Source of the DNA: Armatimonadota bacterium
Lineage (GTDB): Bacteria; Armatimonadota; UBA5829; DTJY01
Direction: 5' to 3'
DNA: 43,380 nt
Assembly (NCBI GenBank): GCA_023511795.1
Contig: JAIMAU010000015.1
Coordinates: 1 to 43,380, forward strand
Made by a program: the position numbers and the translations under genes
Notes under the pieces: generated by a model
Databases searched by the model: none
What the model was told of the DNA's origin: nothing
What the model saw: the letters and a program-made list of their open reading frames with translations, nothing else
Shown: in pieces, positions 33,163 to 42,400 of the stretch
Layout of the letters: every line of letters begins with the position of its first letter
How positions within the stretch are numbered: position 1 is the first letter of the stretch

Positions 33163-34356
33163 ATGAAAAAGCACACACACGCAGTAAGTAATACTTTGCA
33201 GAGGCAGCAGAAGGCGGCCAGGCGCACAAATGTGAGTCTTCTGCGATATATTCTCGACCATCCAAATGCTACATCACGGGGTGCATCTGAGGATTTAGGA
33301 ATGAGTTTTCCAAACGTTTGTCGCCTCGTGGCAGAATTCAAGAATGCGGGGTTATTGATTGAAAAAGAGCGACAGCAAACCGGGCGTCGCGGACCTTGGT
33401 CAAGGGCTGTTGCCCTTCGCGGTAATTTAGGTTGTAGCGTTGGGGTAGACCTGGAAGCTACTCATATCCGCGGTGTGGTTCTCGATTTTTCTAACGAGAT
33501 AACGGATGTCCTAAGAAAGCCAATAAACCCTTCAGATGGACCTGATGAAATAGTTGCAGCTGTAGCTGAAGTTGCTTTTGAATTGATAAGGGTTGCAAGG
33601 GACAGGGGAATTGACGTACATGTTATAGGATTGGGACTTCCTGGGCCTGTTATTGACAAAGATGCCGGACGTGTAAGAACCCACCTTCAGTTTGGCTATG
33701 GAACGCTCGAACTTGTGCCAGCAGTTAAAGAGAAATGTGGTGTGCATACTGTTGCAACAGCAAACACATTTTGTTTCGCTGTTGGTCACCATCGAATGAA
33801 TGCCCCGCGCAAAAAAGGAATCGAGATGACCATCCTTAATAGATTTGGGATAGCTGCTACAATTGTCTGGGATGGCAAGCTCTACACTGGTGCTTCCCAC
33901 TACGCTGGTGACATTGGATTGCTACCGTGTGGTACTGTTTCGCCCACGAGGCCACTCAAAGAGGTATGTACGGGCGCCTCGCTTATTAGGTTTGCTCGGG
34001 AGCGTGGTGACCAAAGAGCGTTCCAGGAATTGGTTTCAGACCCAACCAAGAAGCCTGTGTGTGATTGGTTGGAAGATGCAATTCCGGCTTTCGTTCAGGC
34101 AATTCACCTGGCAATCATGTTATATAACCCTAACTACGTGCTAATCGAGGGGATTTTTAACCGGATGCCTGCGGAGATTCTTGAAAGAATTGTGACGTCG
34201 GTAAGAGAAGAGGTAATTCGGACGGGGAATATGACTCCGGAAATCAGGTTTTTCGAGGGTGATGACCTAATGGGTGCTCGTGGCGCTGCCATGCTTGCTC
34301 GTGATACCGTTGCCGATGAAATTCTTGAAGGAATAGTCAGCGCTTACGAATCCTGA
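33163..34356 (+). CDS. ROK family transcriptional regulator
   Basis: The 397-residue protein has an N-terminal winged helix (residues ~18-75: 'SLLRYILDHPNATSRGASEDLGMSFPNVCRLVAEF') and a C-terminal ROK sugar-sensing domain ('GCSVGVDLEATHIRGVVLD', 'VIGLGLPGPVIDKD', 'GASHYAGDIGLLPCG'). The catalytic Asp of ROK sugar kinases (usually NDAN) is Thr in ATANTF, and the Cys zinc cluster (CxCGxxGC) is missing, so it is a regulator and not a kinase. ATG 33163 is chosen; AGGAGA lies 16 nt upstream, which is long, and the frame is open to 33100 inside tauE. Its position suggests it controls the divergent operons, sensing a sulfosugar or its metabolite. Confidence 0.85.
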   Translation: MKKHTHAVSNTLQRQQKAARRTNVSLLRYILDHPNATSRGASEDLGMSFPNVCRLVAEFKNAGLLIEKERQQTGRRGPWSRAVALRGNLGCSVGVDLEATHIRGVVLDFSNEITDVLRKPINPSDGPDEIVAAVAEVAFELIRVARDRGIDVHVIGLGLPGPVIDKDAGRVRTHLQFGYGTLELVPAVKEKCGVHTVATANTFCFAVGHHRMNAPRKKGIEMTILNRFGIAATIVWDGKLYTGASHYAGDIGLLPCGTVSPTRPLKEVCTGASLIRFARERGDQRAFQELVSDPTKKPVCDWLEDAIPAFVQAIHLAIMLYNPNYVLIEGIFNRMPAEILERIVTSVREEVIRTGNMTPEIRFFEGDDLMGARGAAMLARDTVADEILEGIVSAYES

Positions 34357-34431
34357 GGATTGACACGCTCCTAGCTAAAAGGTATGTCCAACGAGCTTTA
34401 GAATGAGGTCAGCTTGTATCTTTTCGTTTTT

Positions 34432-35637
34432 TTAACGTGCTAGCGTGTTTTTGTAAAGAGGGTCGTTTTCGATTACAATTTTTGTTATTTCGCGTTGAAT
34501 CCCGGCTCCCCGTGATGTATCGTCTGGATATACGCGATTGGTCAGAATAATTATAAATGTCCCCGCCAGCTGGTCAATTCGAATCCAGGTGCCGGTATAA
34601 CCAGAATGGCTCAAAACCGCCTTGTCTGGGACCTGGTTTAATGACGTCGCATATGGATATGAACGGCTTAAGCCCCACCCCAAGCCGAAAACACGTCCGA
34701 CTTTTTCTGGGACTTGATTTGTTCCTAGAAGCCTAATTGTCGACGAAGTTAGTATCTGCTTGCCATCCCATTTGCCTCCTGATAAAATCATCTGGCAAAA
34801 TTTGGAGAGATCATTGGCGCTTGAGAAAAGACCTGCATTTCCGCAGCATCGCCATCCGTCGCTTTCGTAATAATTCGCAAGCGGATCGTGGACAACCCCC
34901 TGCCTGAAATTAGGTTTTCCTATGGTTGGTGCTGCAAGCGATTTCTTCTTCTCGCTGAGGTAATACCCTGTGTGTAGCATTCCTAAAGGAACAAATAATC
35001 GCCTTCTAAGAAATGTTTCCTGTGACATGCCAGCAACTTCTTCATTAATTCGGGCCAGAGTGATAAAGTTTAGGCAAGAGTATTTCCATCCTTCTCCAGG
35101 CTTATATTCTAAAGGAAGTGAGGTAATGCGGCGAATGAGAGCGTCTGATTTAAGTTCACATGGCCTGCGTTCTTCTTCCGTCTTTGCGACATTGGTATAT
35201 GCTGGAAGCCCAGAAATGTGACACAGAAGATGGCGCACTTTTATATCTTTTTTGTCGTCAGTGTTCCAGGCAGACAAATATTTTGAAACAGGGTCATCGA
35301 GGTTGAGCTTTCCATCTTGGAAAAGAAGCATAGTAGCGGTAGCAGTACCAACTGCTTTGCTGACTGAGGCTAAATCATAAATTGTATCAAGAGTTGCTTC
35401 AGGTGAGTCGTCGTCGTAGGTTAAATGGCCGTATGCCTTTGCGAAAAGTATTTTGTCTGCGGTTCCAATGACAACGACAACGCTGGGAGTTCTATGTTTT
35501 GCAATGGCTTCTTTAGCCAAGATATCAATACGTTGGAATATGTTTGCATCGAACACAGGAGCTGCTAATGCAAAATCCAGTAAGCCCAAAAGAATGACAA
35601 GTGAGACTAGAAGTTTATTTTTGCAAGATTCTTTCAT
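34432..35637 (-). CDS. Secreted serine hydrolase, beta-lactamase class C-like
   Basis: From ATG 35637 (AGAGGTG before it) there are 401 residues with a signal peptide ending near ALAAPV. The penicillin-binding/beta-lactamase motifs are visible: SVSK (Ser-x-x-Lys), the YSCLN tyrosine motif (Tyr-x-Asn), and HSG (SHSGYTG) in place of KTG. The HSG triad is common in class C-like esterases and D-aminopeptidases. True antibiotic resistance is not implied; many such genes act as esterases or peptidases. It is convergent with the ROK gene and divergent from the next Gfo/Idh gene. Confidence 0.88.
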   Translation of the reverse strand: MKESCKNKLLVSLVILLGLLDFALAAPVFDANIFQRIDILAKEAIAKHRTPSVVVVIGTADKILFAKAYGHLTYDDDSPEATLDTIYDLASVSKAVGTATATMLLFQDGKLNLDDPVSKYLSAWNTDDKKDIKVRHLLCHISGLPAYTNVAKTEEERRPCELKSDALIRRITSLPLEYKPGEGWKYSCLNFITLARINEEVAGMSQETFLRRRLFVPLGMLHTGYYLSEKKKSLAAPTIGKPNFRQGVVHDPLANYYESDGWRCCGNAGLFSSANDLSKFCQMILSGGKWDGKQILTSSTIRLLGTNQVPEKVGRVFGLGWGLSRSYPYATSLNQVPDKAVLSHSGYTGTWIRIDQLAGTFIIILTNRVYPDDTSRGAGIQREITKIVIENDPLYKNTLAR

Positions 35638-35658
35638 TGTTACACCTCTTGCTAGTTG

Positions 35659-35688
35659 TTTATATTGGGTAAATTTTTGCATTGACAA
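35659..35688 (-). promoter_or_regulatory. Promoter for the beta-lactamase-like gene
   Basis: On the minus strand TTGTCA (35688-35683), 18-bp spacer, TATAAA (35664-35659), about 20 bases before ATG 35637. On the plus strand the overlapping TTGACA at 35682-35687 has a TCTAAT at 35707-35712 (19-bp spacing), which may serve the divergent Gfo/Idh gene. Confidence 0.5.
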
Positions 35689-35809
35689 TGTGGTGAAAAA
35701 TCGTAGTCTAATTTCCTTTTCATTTTAAAAGTGTCTAGGTCCTGCAGGAGATTTCTAGTAAGATAAGAAAGATTTATTTGGCACAATTCAAGGTATTCTG
35801 GAGGCTTTT

Positions 35810-36919
35810 ATGTCAAGCAGGAAAGTGCGCATTGGAATTGTTGGCGGCAGATTTGGTTCCACTTTTCAGTTTCATGAACACCCAAATTGCACTGTGGAGG
35901 CTGTGAGCGATTTTAATCCAGACCAGCGAAAAGTTCTAATGGAAACGTATAGGTGCAATAAGTCATACGTTACTTTAGATGAAATAATTAAAGATAAAGA
36001 CGTTGATGCTGTGGCGATATTTACGCCTGCTCCCTTTCATGCTCGCCATTCAATTGCAGCGCTAAAAGCAGGTAAGCATGTATTTTGCGCTGTTCCTGCG
36101 GTTATGAATCTCGAAGAAGCTGAAGAACTAAAAGAAACTGTAGAGAAAACAGGCCTTATTTATATGATGGCAGAGACCAGTTACTATCACCAATCCGTGA
36201 TATCGGCTCGCAAATGGTATAAAGAGGGCAAGTTTGGTGAGATATTCTATACTGAAGCCGAGTACTATCACCCAGGCCTCGATGTCCTCTTTTTTGAGAA
36301 TGGTCAGCGAACATGGAGATATGGCTTTCCACCAATGCACTATCCTACTCACTGTACATCATATCTTATTGGTGTTACAGGTGAACGCCTTACCAGTGTA
36401 ACTTGCGTCGGTTGGGGGGACGATTCGCAAGTTTTAAAAGATAACGCATATAATAACCCATTTTGGAATGAGACTGCTTTCTTCAAGACTGACAAAGGAC
36501 ATGCTTTTCGAGTGGCTATCTATTGGAACGCTCCAGTTCGTGGTTGCGAAAGAGGCCAATGGTGTGGAACGAAGATGAGTTTTTATGACCCCCACCCAAA
36601 TGGGCTTGGACCAGTAATTGTTCGTTTTTCGGAGGAAGTCGAAAAGGATGGAAAAGGAGGCGTTCGGAAACTTCCTCATCTCGAACAATATGAACAAGAA
36701 ATCTGGTGGAAGACGGATATGCTACCAGAACCGCTGCGTCATCCAAGTGGTCACGATGGTTCACATACGTTCCTCACCCATGAGTTTATAGATGCTATTG
36801 TAAACGAGCGCACGCCAGCAATTGGTATTAACGAAGCGCTGGCATATACAGTTCCAGGCATAATTGCTCACAAGTCAGCACTGGAAGGTGGCAGGCAGTT
36901 GGAAATACCGCAATTTTAA
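35810..36919 (+). CDS. Gfo/Idh/MocA-like protein lacking the catalytic EKP motif
   Basis: The 369-residue protein has a normal Rossmann domain (IGIVGGRFGSTF, 'TPAPFHARHSIAALKAGKHVF') and a family-like C-terminal domain with 'GFPPMHYPTHCTSYLIGVTG'. Where other members read EKP, this one reads AVP (FCAVPAVMN), so the usual catalytic lysine is missing. It may use a different residue, be a non-dehydrogenating lyase/hydrolase, or be inactive. A GGAGG lies near 35801-35805. It has its own promoter and no catabolic neighbour other than the genes to the left. Confidence 0.83.
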   Translation: MSSRKVRIGIVGGRFGSTFQFHEHPNCTVEAVSDFNPDQRKVLMETYRCNKSYVTLDEIIKDKDVDAVAIFTPAPFHARHSIAALKAGKHVFCAVPAVMNLEEAEELKETVEKTGLIYMMAETSYYHQSVISARKWYKEGKFGEIFYTEAEYYHPGLDVLFFENGQRTWRYGFPPMHYPTHCTSYLIGVTGERLTSVTCVGWGDDSQVLKDNAYNNPFWNETAFFKTDKGHAFRVAIYWNAPVRGCERGQWCGTKMSFYDPHPNGLGPVIVRFSEEVEKDGKGGVRKLPHLEQYEQEIWWKTDMLPEPLRHPSGHDGSHTFLTHEFIDAIVNERTPAIGINEALAYTVPGIIAHKSALEGGRQLEIPQF

Positions 36920-36976
36920 AGCTAGACCAAATTTATCGAAAATTAGGGCATTATGCTGTGACTATGAAAGACTTAC

Positions 36977-37558
36977 ATGAAAGAAAAGCAACATAAATCG
37001 TTCAACTTTACAGAAGCTATGGAACAGCTGATAAGACACATTTCTAAAGTGTGTCCTGAATTCAGCCATTTAGATTCGGAACGTATAATTGTTGCGACTT
37101 TACAAACGCGCTCCCCCGGCATACATGGAGTGTATGCATCTGTTCAACCTTTGAGATTCAAGGATGGCGAGCGCATGATAAAACGGAGAGGACGAACCTA
37201 CATTATGCCAGAGGTTCGCCATGGCGGGAAGGAAATACTTTACATTATTTATTTTGCGCTGCCCCGCTTCCTTAATCTGTTGTTTGAAGAAAAGCTGACA
37301 ACCATATTCCACGAGCTCTACCATATAAGCCCGCAGTTCAATGGCGACTTGCGTCGTTTCCCTGGAAGAAATTATGCACATGGGCATTCGCGAAAGAAAT
37401 ATAATGAGCTTTTACAGCCGTTAATTGCAGAGTATATTTCCAATGCTGAAGCCAGAGAGATGACTGAATTTCTAAGGCAAAATTTCCAAGAGCTTGAAGA
37501 AAGATACGGCAAAGTTGTTGGAACAAAGATAAAGCCTCCTAAACCATCGCTTGTTTAA
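36977..37558 (+). CDS. Putative zinc metalloprotein with HELYH motif
   Basis: I do not recognise a named family. The 193-residue protein has a clear HExxH zinc-binding motif (HELYH, residues 112-116) followed by 'ISPQFNGDLRRFPGR' and further histidines (HGH at 135-137), which suggests a single-zinc peptidase-like fold. There is no signal peptide or membrane segment, so it should be cytoplasmic. The N-terminal half is basic and contains 'RGRTYIMPEVR', the segment before the helix. No clear ribosome-binding site precedes ATG 36977; ATG 36964 is in another frame. Substrate and role are unknown. Confidence 0.7.
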   Translation: MKEKQHKSFNFTEAMEQLIRHISKVCPEFSHLDSERIIVATLQTRSPGIHGVYASVQPLRFKDGERMIKRRGRTYIMPEVRHGGKEILYIIYFALPRFLNLLFEEKLTTIFHELYHISPQFNGDLRRFPGRNYAHGHSRKKYNELLQPLIAEYISNAEAREMTEFLRQNFQELEERYGKVVGTKIKPPKPSLV

Positions 37559-37559
37559 G

Positions 37560-37589
37560 TTGACAAAGGGGGTACTTGGATGCTAAATT
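37560..37589 (+). promoter_or_regulatory. Candidate promoter for the AsnC-aminotransferase pair
   Basis: TTGACA at 37560-37565, then an extended -10 (TG at 37581-37582 and TAAATT at 37584-37589) with an 18-bp spacer. It would give a leader of about 125 nt before ATG 37722. Confidence 0.4.
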
Positions 37590-37721
37590 AGGCAACAGAT
37601 CCCCATTAACTAATTAAAAATGGCGAAGCGTAAATCTCTTTAGCTGTAATTGATGAATCTTTGCGAATTAAGCAATTTTAGTTACTAAATTCATTTGCTG
37701 CATTTTGGAAAGGACCTTCTA

Positions 37722-38201
37722 ATGAAAGAAATACTCAAAATCCTTGAGCAGGATGCCCGCCTTGGAGCCGAGGAAATTGCCACAATGACTGGCAAATCGG
37801 TTGAAGAAGTTAGGCAGATAATCGAAAGGTGCGAGAGGGAGGGCATAATTCGCCGGTATAAGACAGTAATTGATTGGGAAAAAGTTGGTGAGGAGCGAGT
37901 TTATGCCTTCATTGATGTGAAGGTTTCGCCTGAGCGAGGAGTAGGGTTTGACGACATTGCTGAGCGAATATATCGTTTCCCTGAGGTTCATTCGGTTTAT
38001 TTGGTTTCGGGAACTCACGACCTACGCGTCGTAGTTGGTGGCCACCACATGAAGGAAGTCGCCTTCTTTGTAGCCGAAAAACTTGCCACGATAGACCGAG
38101 TGCAATCAACAAGCACGCATTTTCTTTTGAAGAAATACAAGGAAGATGGTGACATCTTCGCACCGCCTGAAGAAGATCATCGCTTAGCGGTTACTCCCTG
38201 A
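37722..38201 (+). CDS. Lrp/AsnC family transcriptional regulator
   Basis: The 159-residue protein has an N-terminal helix-turn-helix ('ILKILEQDARLGAEEIATMT...EVRQIIERCEREGIIRRYKTVI') and a C-terminal RAM (regulation of amino acid metabolism) ligand domain ('VYAFIDVKVSP', 'PEVHSVYLVSGTHDLRVVV', 'IDRVQSTSTHFLL'). Such proteins sense amino acids and often regulate an adjacent amino acid gene. ATG 37722 has GGAAAGGA upstream. It is 20 bases before the aminotransferase gene and most likely controls it. Confidence 0.9.
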   Translation: MKEILKILEQDARLGAEEIATMTGKSVEEVRQIIERCEREGIIRRYKTVIDWEKVGEERVYAFIDVKVSPERGVGFDDIAERIYRFPEVHSVYLVSGTHDLRVVVGGHHMKEVAFFVAEKLATIDRVQSTSTHFLLKKYKEDGDIFAPPEEDHRLAVTP

Positions 38202-38221
38202 TTGAAAGGTAAATTTAAGAT

Positions 38222-39388
38222 ATGCCAGATATCTCTGCAAAAATGGCTGCGGTTCCTGCTTCGGGCATTCGAAAGTTTTTTGACATCGTCTCTCAAATGG
38301 ATGATGTCATTTCGTTGGGTGTTGGTGAGCCCGATTTCGTAACGCCTTGGCGCATCAGAGAAGCGTGCATTTATGCTTTGGAGAAAGGCTACACTACGTA
38401 CACTTCGAATTATGGCCTTATTGAACTCAGAGAATTAGTTGCGCTAAATCTCCAAAGATGTTATGGACTGACATATAATCCACAAAATCAAATTCTCATT
38501 ACTGTGGGCGTCAGCGAGGCGATTGATTTAGCCCTTCGCGCTATTCTTAACCAAGGCGACGAAGTTATTATCCCTGAGCCGTGCTTTGTAGCATACAAAC
38601 CTTGCGTAATCTTTGCGAATGGCAAGCCAGTTGCAATTCCAACAAGTGCGGAATTGGGGTTTGCTCCAACTCCTAAACAGATTGAGGAAGCAATAACGGA
38701 AAAGACTAAGGCAATATTTATTAGTTACCCAAACAACCCAACAGGCGCTGTGATGTCTAGAGAAGCGCTTCAAGAAATAATCGATTTGGCGAATAGATAT
38801 GATCTTTGGGTTATATCCGATGAAATCTACGACAAACTGGTTTACGGCGTTGAGCATACTTGCATTCCAACTTTAAGAGGAGCATACGAGCGCACAATTT
38901 TACTAAATGGGTGGTCGAAAGCATATGCAATGACAGGCTGGCGAATTGGATACGCTGCTGGTACTCCGGAAATTATTGAAGCAATGATGAAGATTCACCA
39001 GTATGTAATGATGTGTGCGCCAATTACCGCTCAGATGGCCGCCATAGAAGCGCTAAAGAATGGGGAGACGGACACAAAGGATATGATACAGCAATATGAT
39101 CGACGGCGGCGGCTAATAGTTGAAGGCCTGAATAAGATAGGATTGAAATGTTTCGAACCAAAGGGTGCATTTTATGTTTTCCCTTCGATTCAAAGTACAG
39201 GCCTAAGTTCGGAGGAGTTAGCCGAACGATTGCTTCGGGAGGAAAAAGTTGTAGTTGTTCCTGGTAATACTTTTGGAGCATGTGGCGAAGGTTACGTTCG
39301 TTGTTCCTATGCGACAAGCCTTTCAAATATTCAGCAGGCTCTTGAACGAATGGAGCGGTTTGTTAAAAGACTTGCTGGCAATCTATAA
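38222..39388 (+). CDS. Class I/II PLP-dependent aminotransferase
   Basis: The 388-residue protein shows the fold-type I aspartate aminotransferase pattern: 'SLGVGEPDFVTPWRIREA', 'YTSNYGLIELRE', the 'SYPNNPTGAV' loop, 'VISDEIYDKLVYG', the PLP lysine in LNGWSKAYAMTGWRIGY, and the substrate-binding Arg in 'GYVRCSYATS'. It transfers amino groups between amino and keto acids; the exact specificity (aspartate, alanine, aromatic) cannot be judged. Pairing with an upstream Lrp/AsnC regulator is common in bacteria and archaea. Confidence 0.93.
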   Translation: MPDISAKMAAVPASGIRKFFDIVSQMDDVISLGVGEPDFVTPWRIREACIYALEKGYTTYTSNYGLIELRELVALNLQRCYGLTYNPQNQILITVGVSEAIDLALRAILNQGDEVIIPEPCFVAYKPCVIFANGKPVAIPTSAELGFAPTPKQIEEAITEKTKAIFISYPNNPTGAVMSREALQEIIDLANRYDLWVISDEIYDKLVYGVEHTCIPTLRGAYERTILLNGWSKAYAMTGWRIGYAAGTPEIIEAMMKIHQYVMMCAPITAQMAAIEALKNGETDTKDMIQQYDRRRRLIVEGLNKIGLKCFEPKGAFYVFPSIQSTGLSSEELAERLLREEKVVVVPGNTFGACGEGYVRCSYATSLSNIQQALERMERFVKRLAGNL

Positions 39389-39461
39389 TAACCAACAAGT
39401 TTTCTTCTAAATGCTGCTTTTGGTAATATCAAGTTTCCATGTGCAGAAGGGATTGGCATAA

Positions 39462-42400
39462 ATGCTGAATACTCGACAGTTGATATTGCTTTCATTAACA
39501 TTATCATTAGTATTTGCTGCTGGGGTTTCCTTAAGAGCAGCAGACCGTGTAACATGTTACACAGCATGGGATAACGCCTTCTTTTACGTAGCGGCTGAAA
39601 TACAGGACCCAGACATCGAAGCGACTAACACCACTCACATGTCCAATCCCTGGGAAGACGATGCAATCGAAGTATTTCTAGAAACTGACGCCAACCGAGC
39701 ACCCAACAGATCTGCGAATACATTTCAAATGTCTGTAAGTGCGGGCGGAGGTTCTAGTTTCATAGTCGGCGAGTCTGGCATACCAAAGCCAAAGACCATA
39801 TATACATTTAAGTATGCAAAAAAGGTACAAGGTACAATTAATAAGCCTGAGGACAAAGACATAGGGTATGTCATCGAACTTGCCATGCCTTGGAGAGAGA
39901 TGGGTGGCCCCCCAAAGGCCGGGCAAATTATGGGCTTTAATATTATCTGTCGAATGCGGGGTGAGAACGCTGGTTTTGTGAGCTTTTCGCCCAATGTCAA
40001 GACAGAAGAGGATGTGCAAATTCCGGCAAATTGGGGAACCATCAAGCTGGTAGATGTACCCACGGTGATTGCTATCCAAGACGGCGCTGTCGTCTGCAGA
40101 AAAGTGGTTACTCGACCGCCATTGATTGATGGAAACTTAAGCCCAGGAGAATGGAATCCTAACATGAGTTTCCAGATGATAAAACCTGAGCCCACTCTTT
40201 TGCCACCAAAGCAAAAATACCTTATCGAGAGGCTTTCGTTTGCACCTTATTATTGTAACTTCCAGTGCGATTTCCAAAGAAGCACCACAACAGAAAATGG
40301 TGAGGCAATGCAATTAACCGACCAGCCGCTTTATGGTGTTGGGCCATGGTTCTCTGGTTATCGGGTACAATGGCATAAAGAACAATGCTCAGAGGTTAGA
40401 CGAGCGGGAATAGACATAATACTTCCAATATATGAAGGCTCCGAGGAGCGCAGCATCCTATTTCTTGTTCAAGCTCTGAAGGAACTTAAAGCCGAAAATC
40501 GAGATTATCCGCTTGTCGCACCCCTACTAAATGTACCAATAGTTGATAAGCAAAACGCTGGTAAAATAAACCCCAATGCTCAAGAAGTATTATATGGTAA
40601 AATCAAGGATTTCTTTCTCCGCGTCCCCGAAGAGTTTCGAGCAACGGTTCAACTACCACCAGAAAAAGGGTCCTGCCTTGCTAATATTGTTTTCTTTGGT
40701 CAAGCCTTATCTAATACTGACTTAGACACCAATGCAATCGAATATTGTAACAAGCGTTTTGGTGAAGATTTTGGTGGAACTAGGCTTATATGGATAGCGA
40801 CCAACAGCCTAAAACCCAATTTCGAAGCTGCCGATGGATACTGGGCACCCTCCGCAGGTTTGGGTCTTAAATATGATGATACTGGGTGGATTGATATTGC
40901 ATGCATTGGTCCAGGCTACGATGATTCTGCTATTAATAACGAAAACCCTAAAATTCGCTCTCGGATGGACGGATTGGCTTATCGAAAAGATTGGGATACA
41001 TTGATTGCAAAACAGCCCAATTGGGTTGTTGTTGATAGCTGGAATGGCTTCCATGAAGGGAGCGAAGTATGTCCTAGCCGACAATATGGCGTAAAATACG
41101 TTGGTCTCACCCGAATAAATATGCTTCGATTTAACGGCATGCGTGCGTATGATGCGAAGTTTATAAAGCATAATACCCCATCTGTTATGCTGCCGGGTGC
41201 TCTCTATCAAATAAACGTGACTGTTCGAAATGCGGGGACAAAGCCGTGGTATGCTGGACAAGGGTTTTTTATCGCTTGCAGGTGGTATAAGGACGGAAGA
41301 CTTTTTGCGGATACAGGTGCGCGGCTGCCAATTCAAGTAACAGTTCTCGCAGGCCAGACGTTAGAAAAGACAGTGGGAATACGAGCTGTAGATCAAGATG
41401 GTAAACCATTACCTGAGGGCGATTATGAGCTTAGGTGGGAGATGACGGGTCTGCGCGATACTTGGTTTTCAGCTGCGGGCGACACACCTCTATGCGTTCC
41501 TGTCAAGGTGGGAACGTCCCCTGCCCTAGGATTTACTGTTGTGAGTTCAACAATGCCAACCCTGGCCAAGGCAGGCAGTAAATATTCTGTCTTTTTAAAG
41601 CTTCGAAATGATGGACCAAATACATGGAGAGCAGGTACTTGCAATATTGGATATAGATGGTTTAATCCCGCAGATGAGTCTCAACCCATGTTGACAATCG
41701 AATCTGCGGCAAATCTCATGTCAGATGTCGAACCAGGCAGAACCGTAGAAGTAATGACATCCGTTGAAACGCCTGCGCTTAGTTCGCCGGGCGGACCTTC
41801 GGAGCTAGTCTTAAAATGGGACGTTTTCGAGGAGCAGAATCGGCTAGGTTCTCCTGGGCTTGGGTGTGCTTCGCAATTGGTATACCTTGACTCTGATTAC
41901 GGATTGCGTTTTGTCGAAAGCACTACTCCAAGGGAAATGACAGCTGGAAAGCCTACAAAAGTAAGTTTAACGGTTGAAAATGTCGGTCCCAATTTTTATC
42001 CTGCCGGTCAAGTTTCGATTGGTTATCGCTGGTATTACCTTGACGGTGTGGAAGCAATTTGGGAAAGCAAGGTGGCTCCTTTAAATGCGGAGCTAAAGCC
42101 AGCGGATAAGATTACTTTGCAAGTAACTATTACCCCTCCACTATATGATGGTAATTACTTGGTTGTTTGGGATTTTGTAATCGATGGCAAGCTTTGGTTG
42201 TCCACTATTCCCGCAATAAGAGGCAACGACATCCTTGTTGTACCGGTTTCAGTTAAAAAGGGCAAATTAGAAATTCTAAATCTTGATAAGATGTTTGATG
42301 CTGATGTTGTTAGCTTTGATACCAACCGAAGTGATGGAGATTTTGACGGCAATGGTTCAACTTTCCCAGCGGAAGTGTTACCTCCTGATGCAACTCCAGT

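Noticed and set aside
34432..35637. Antibiotic-resistance beta-lactamase
   Set aside because: The class C-like serine hydrolase family is broad; the HSG third motif and the genomic context do not support a resistance role.
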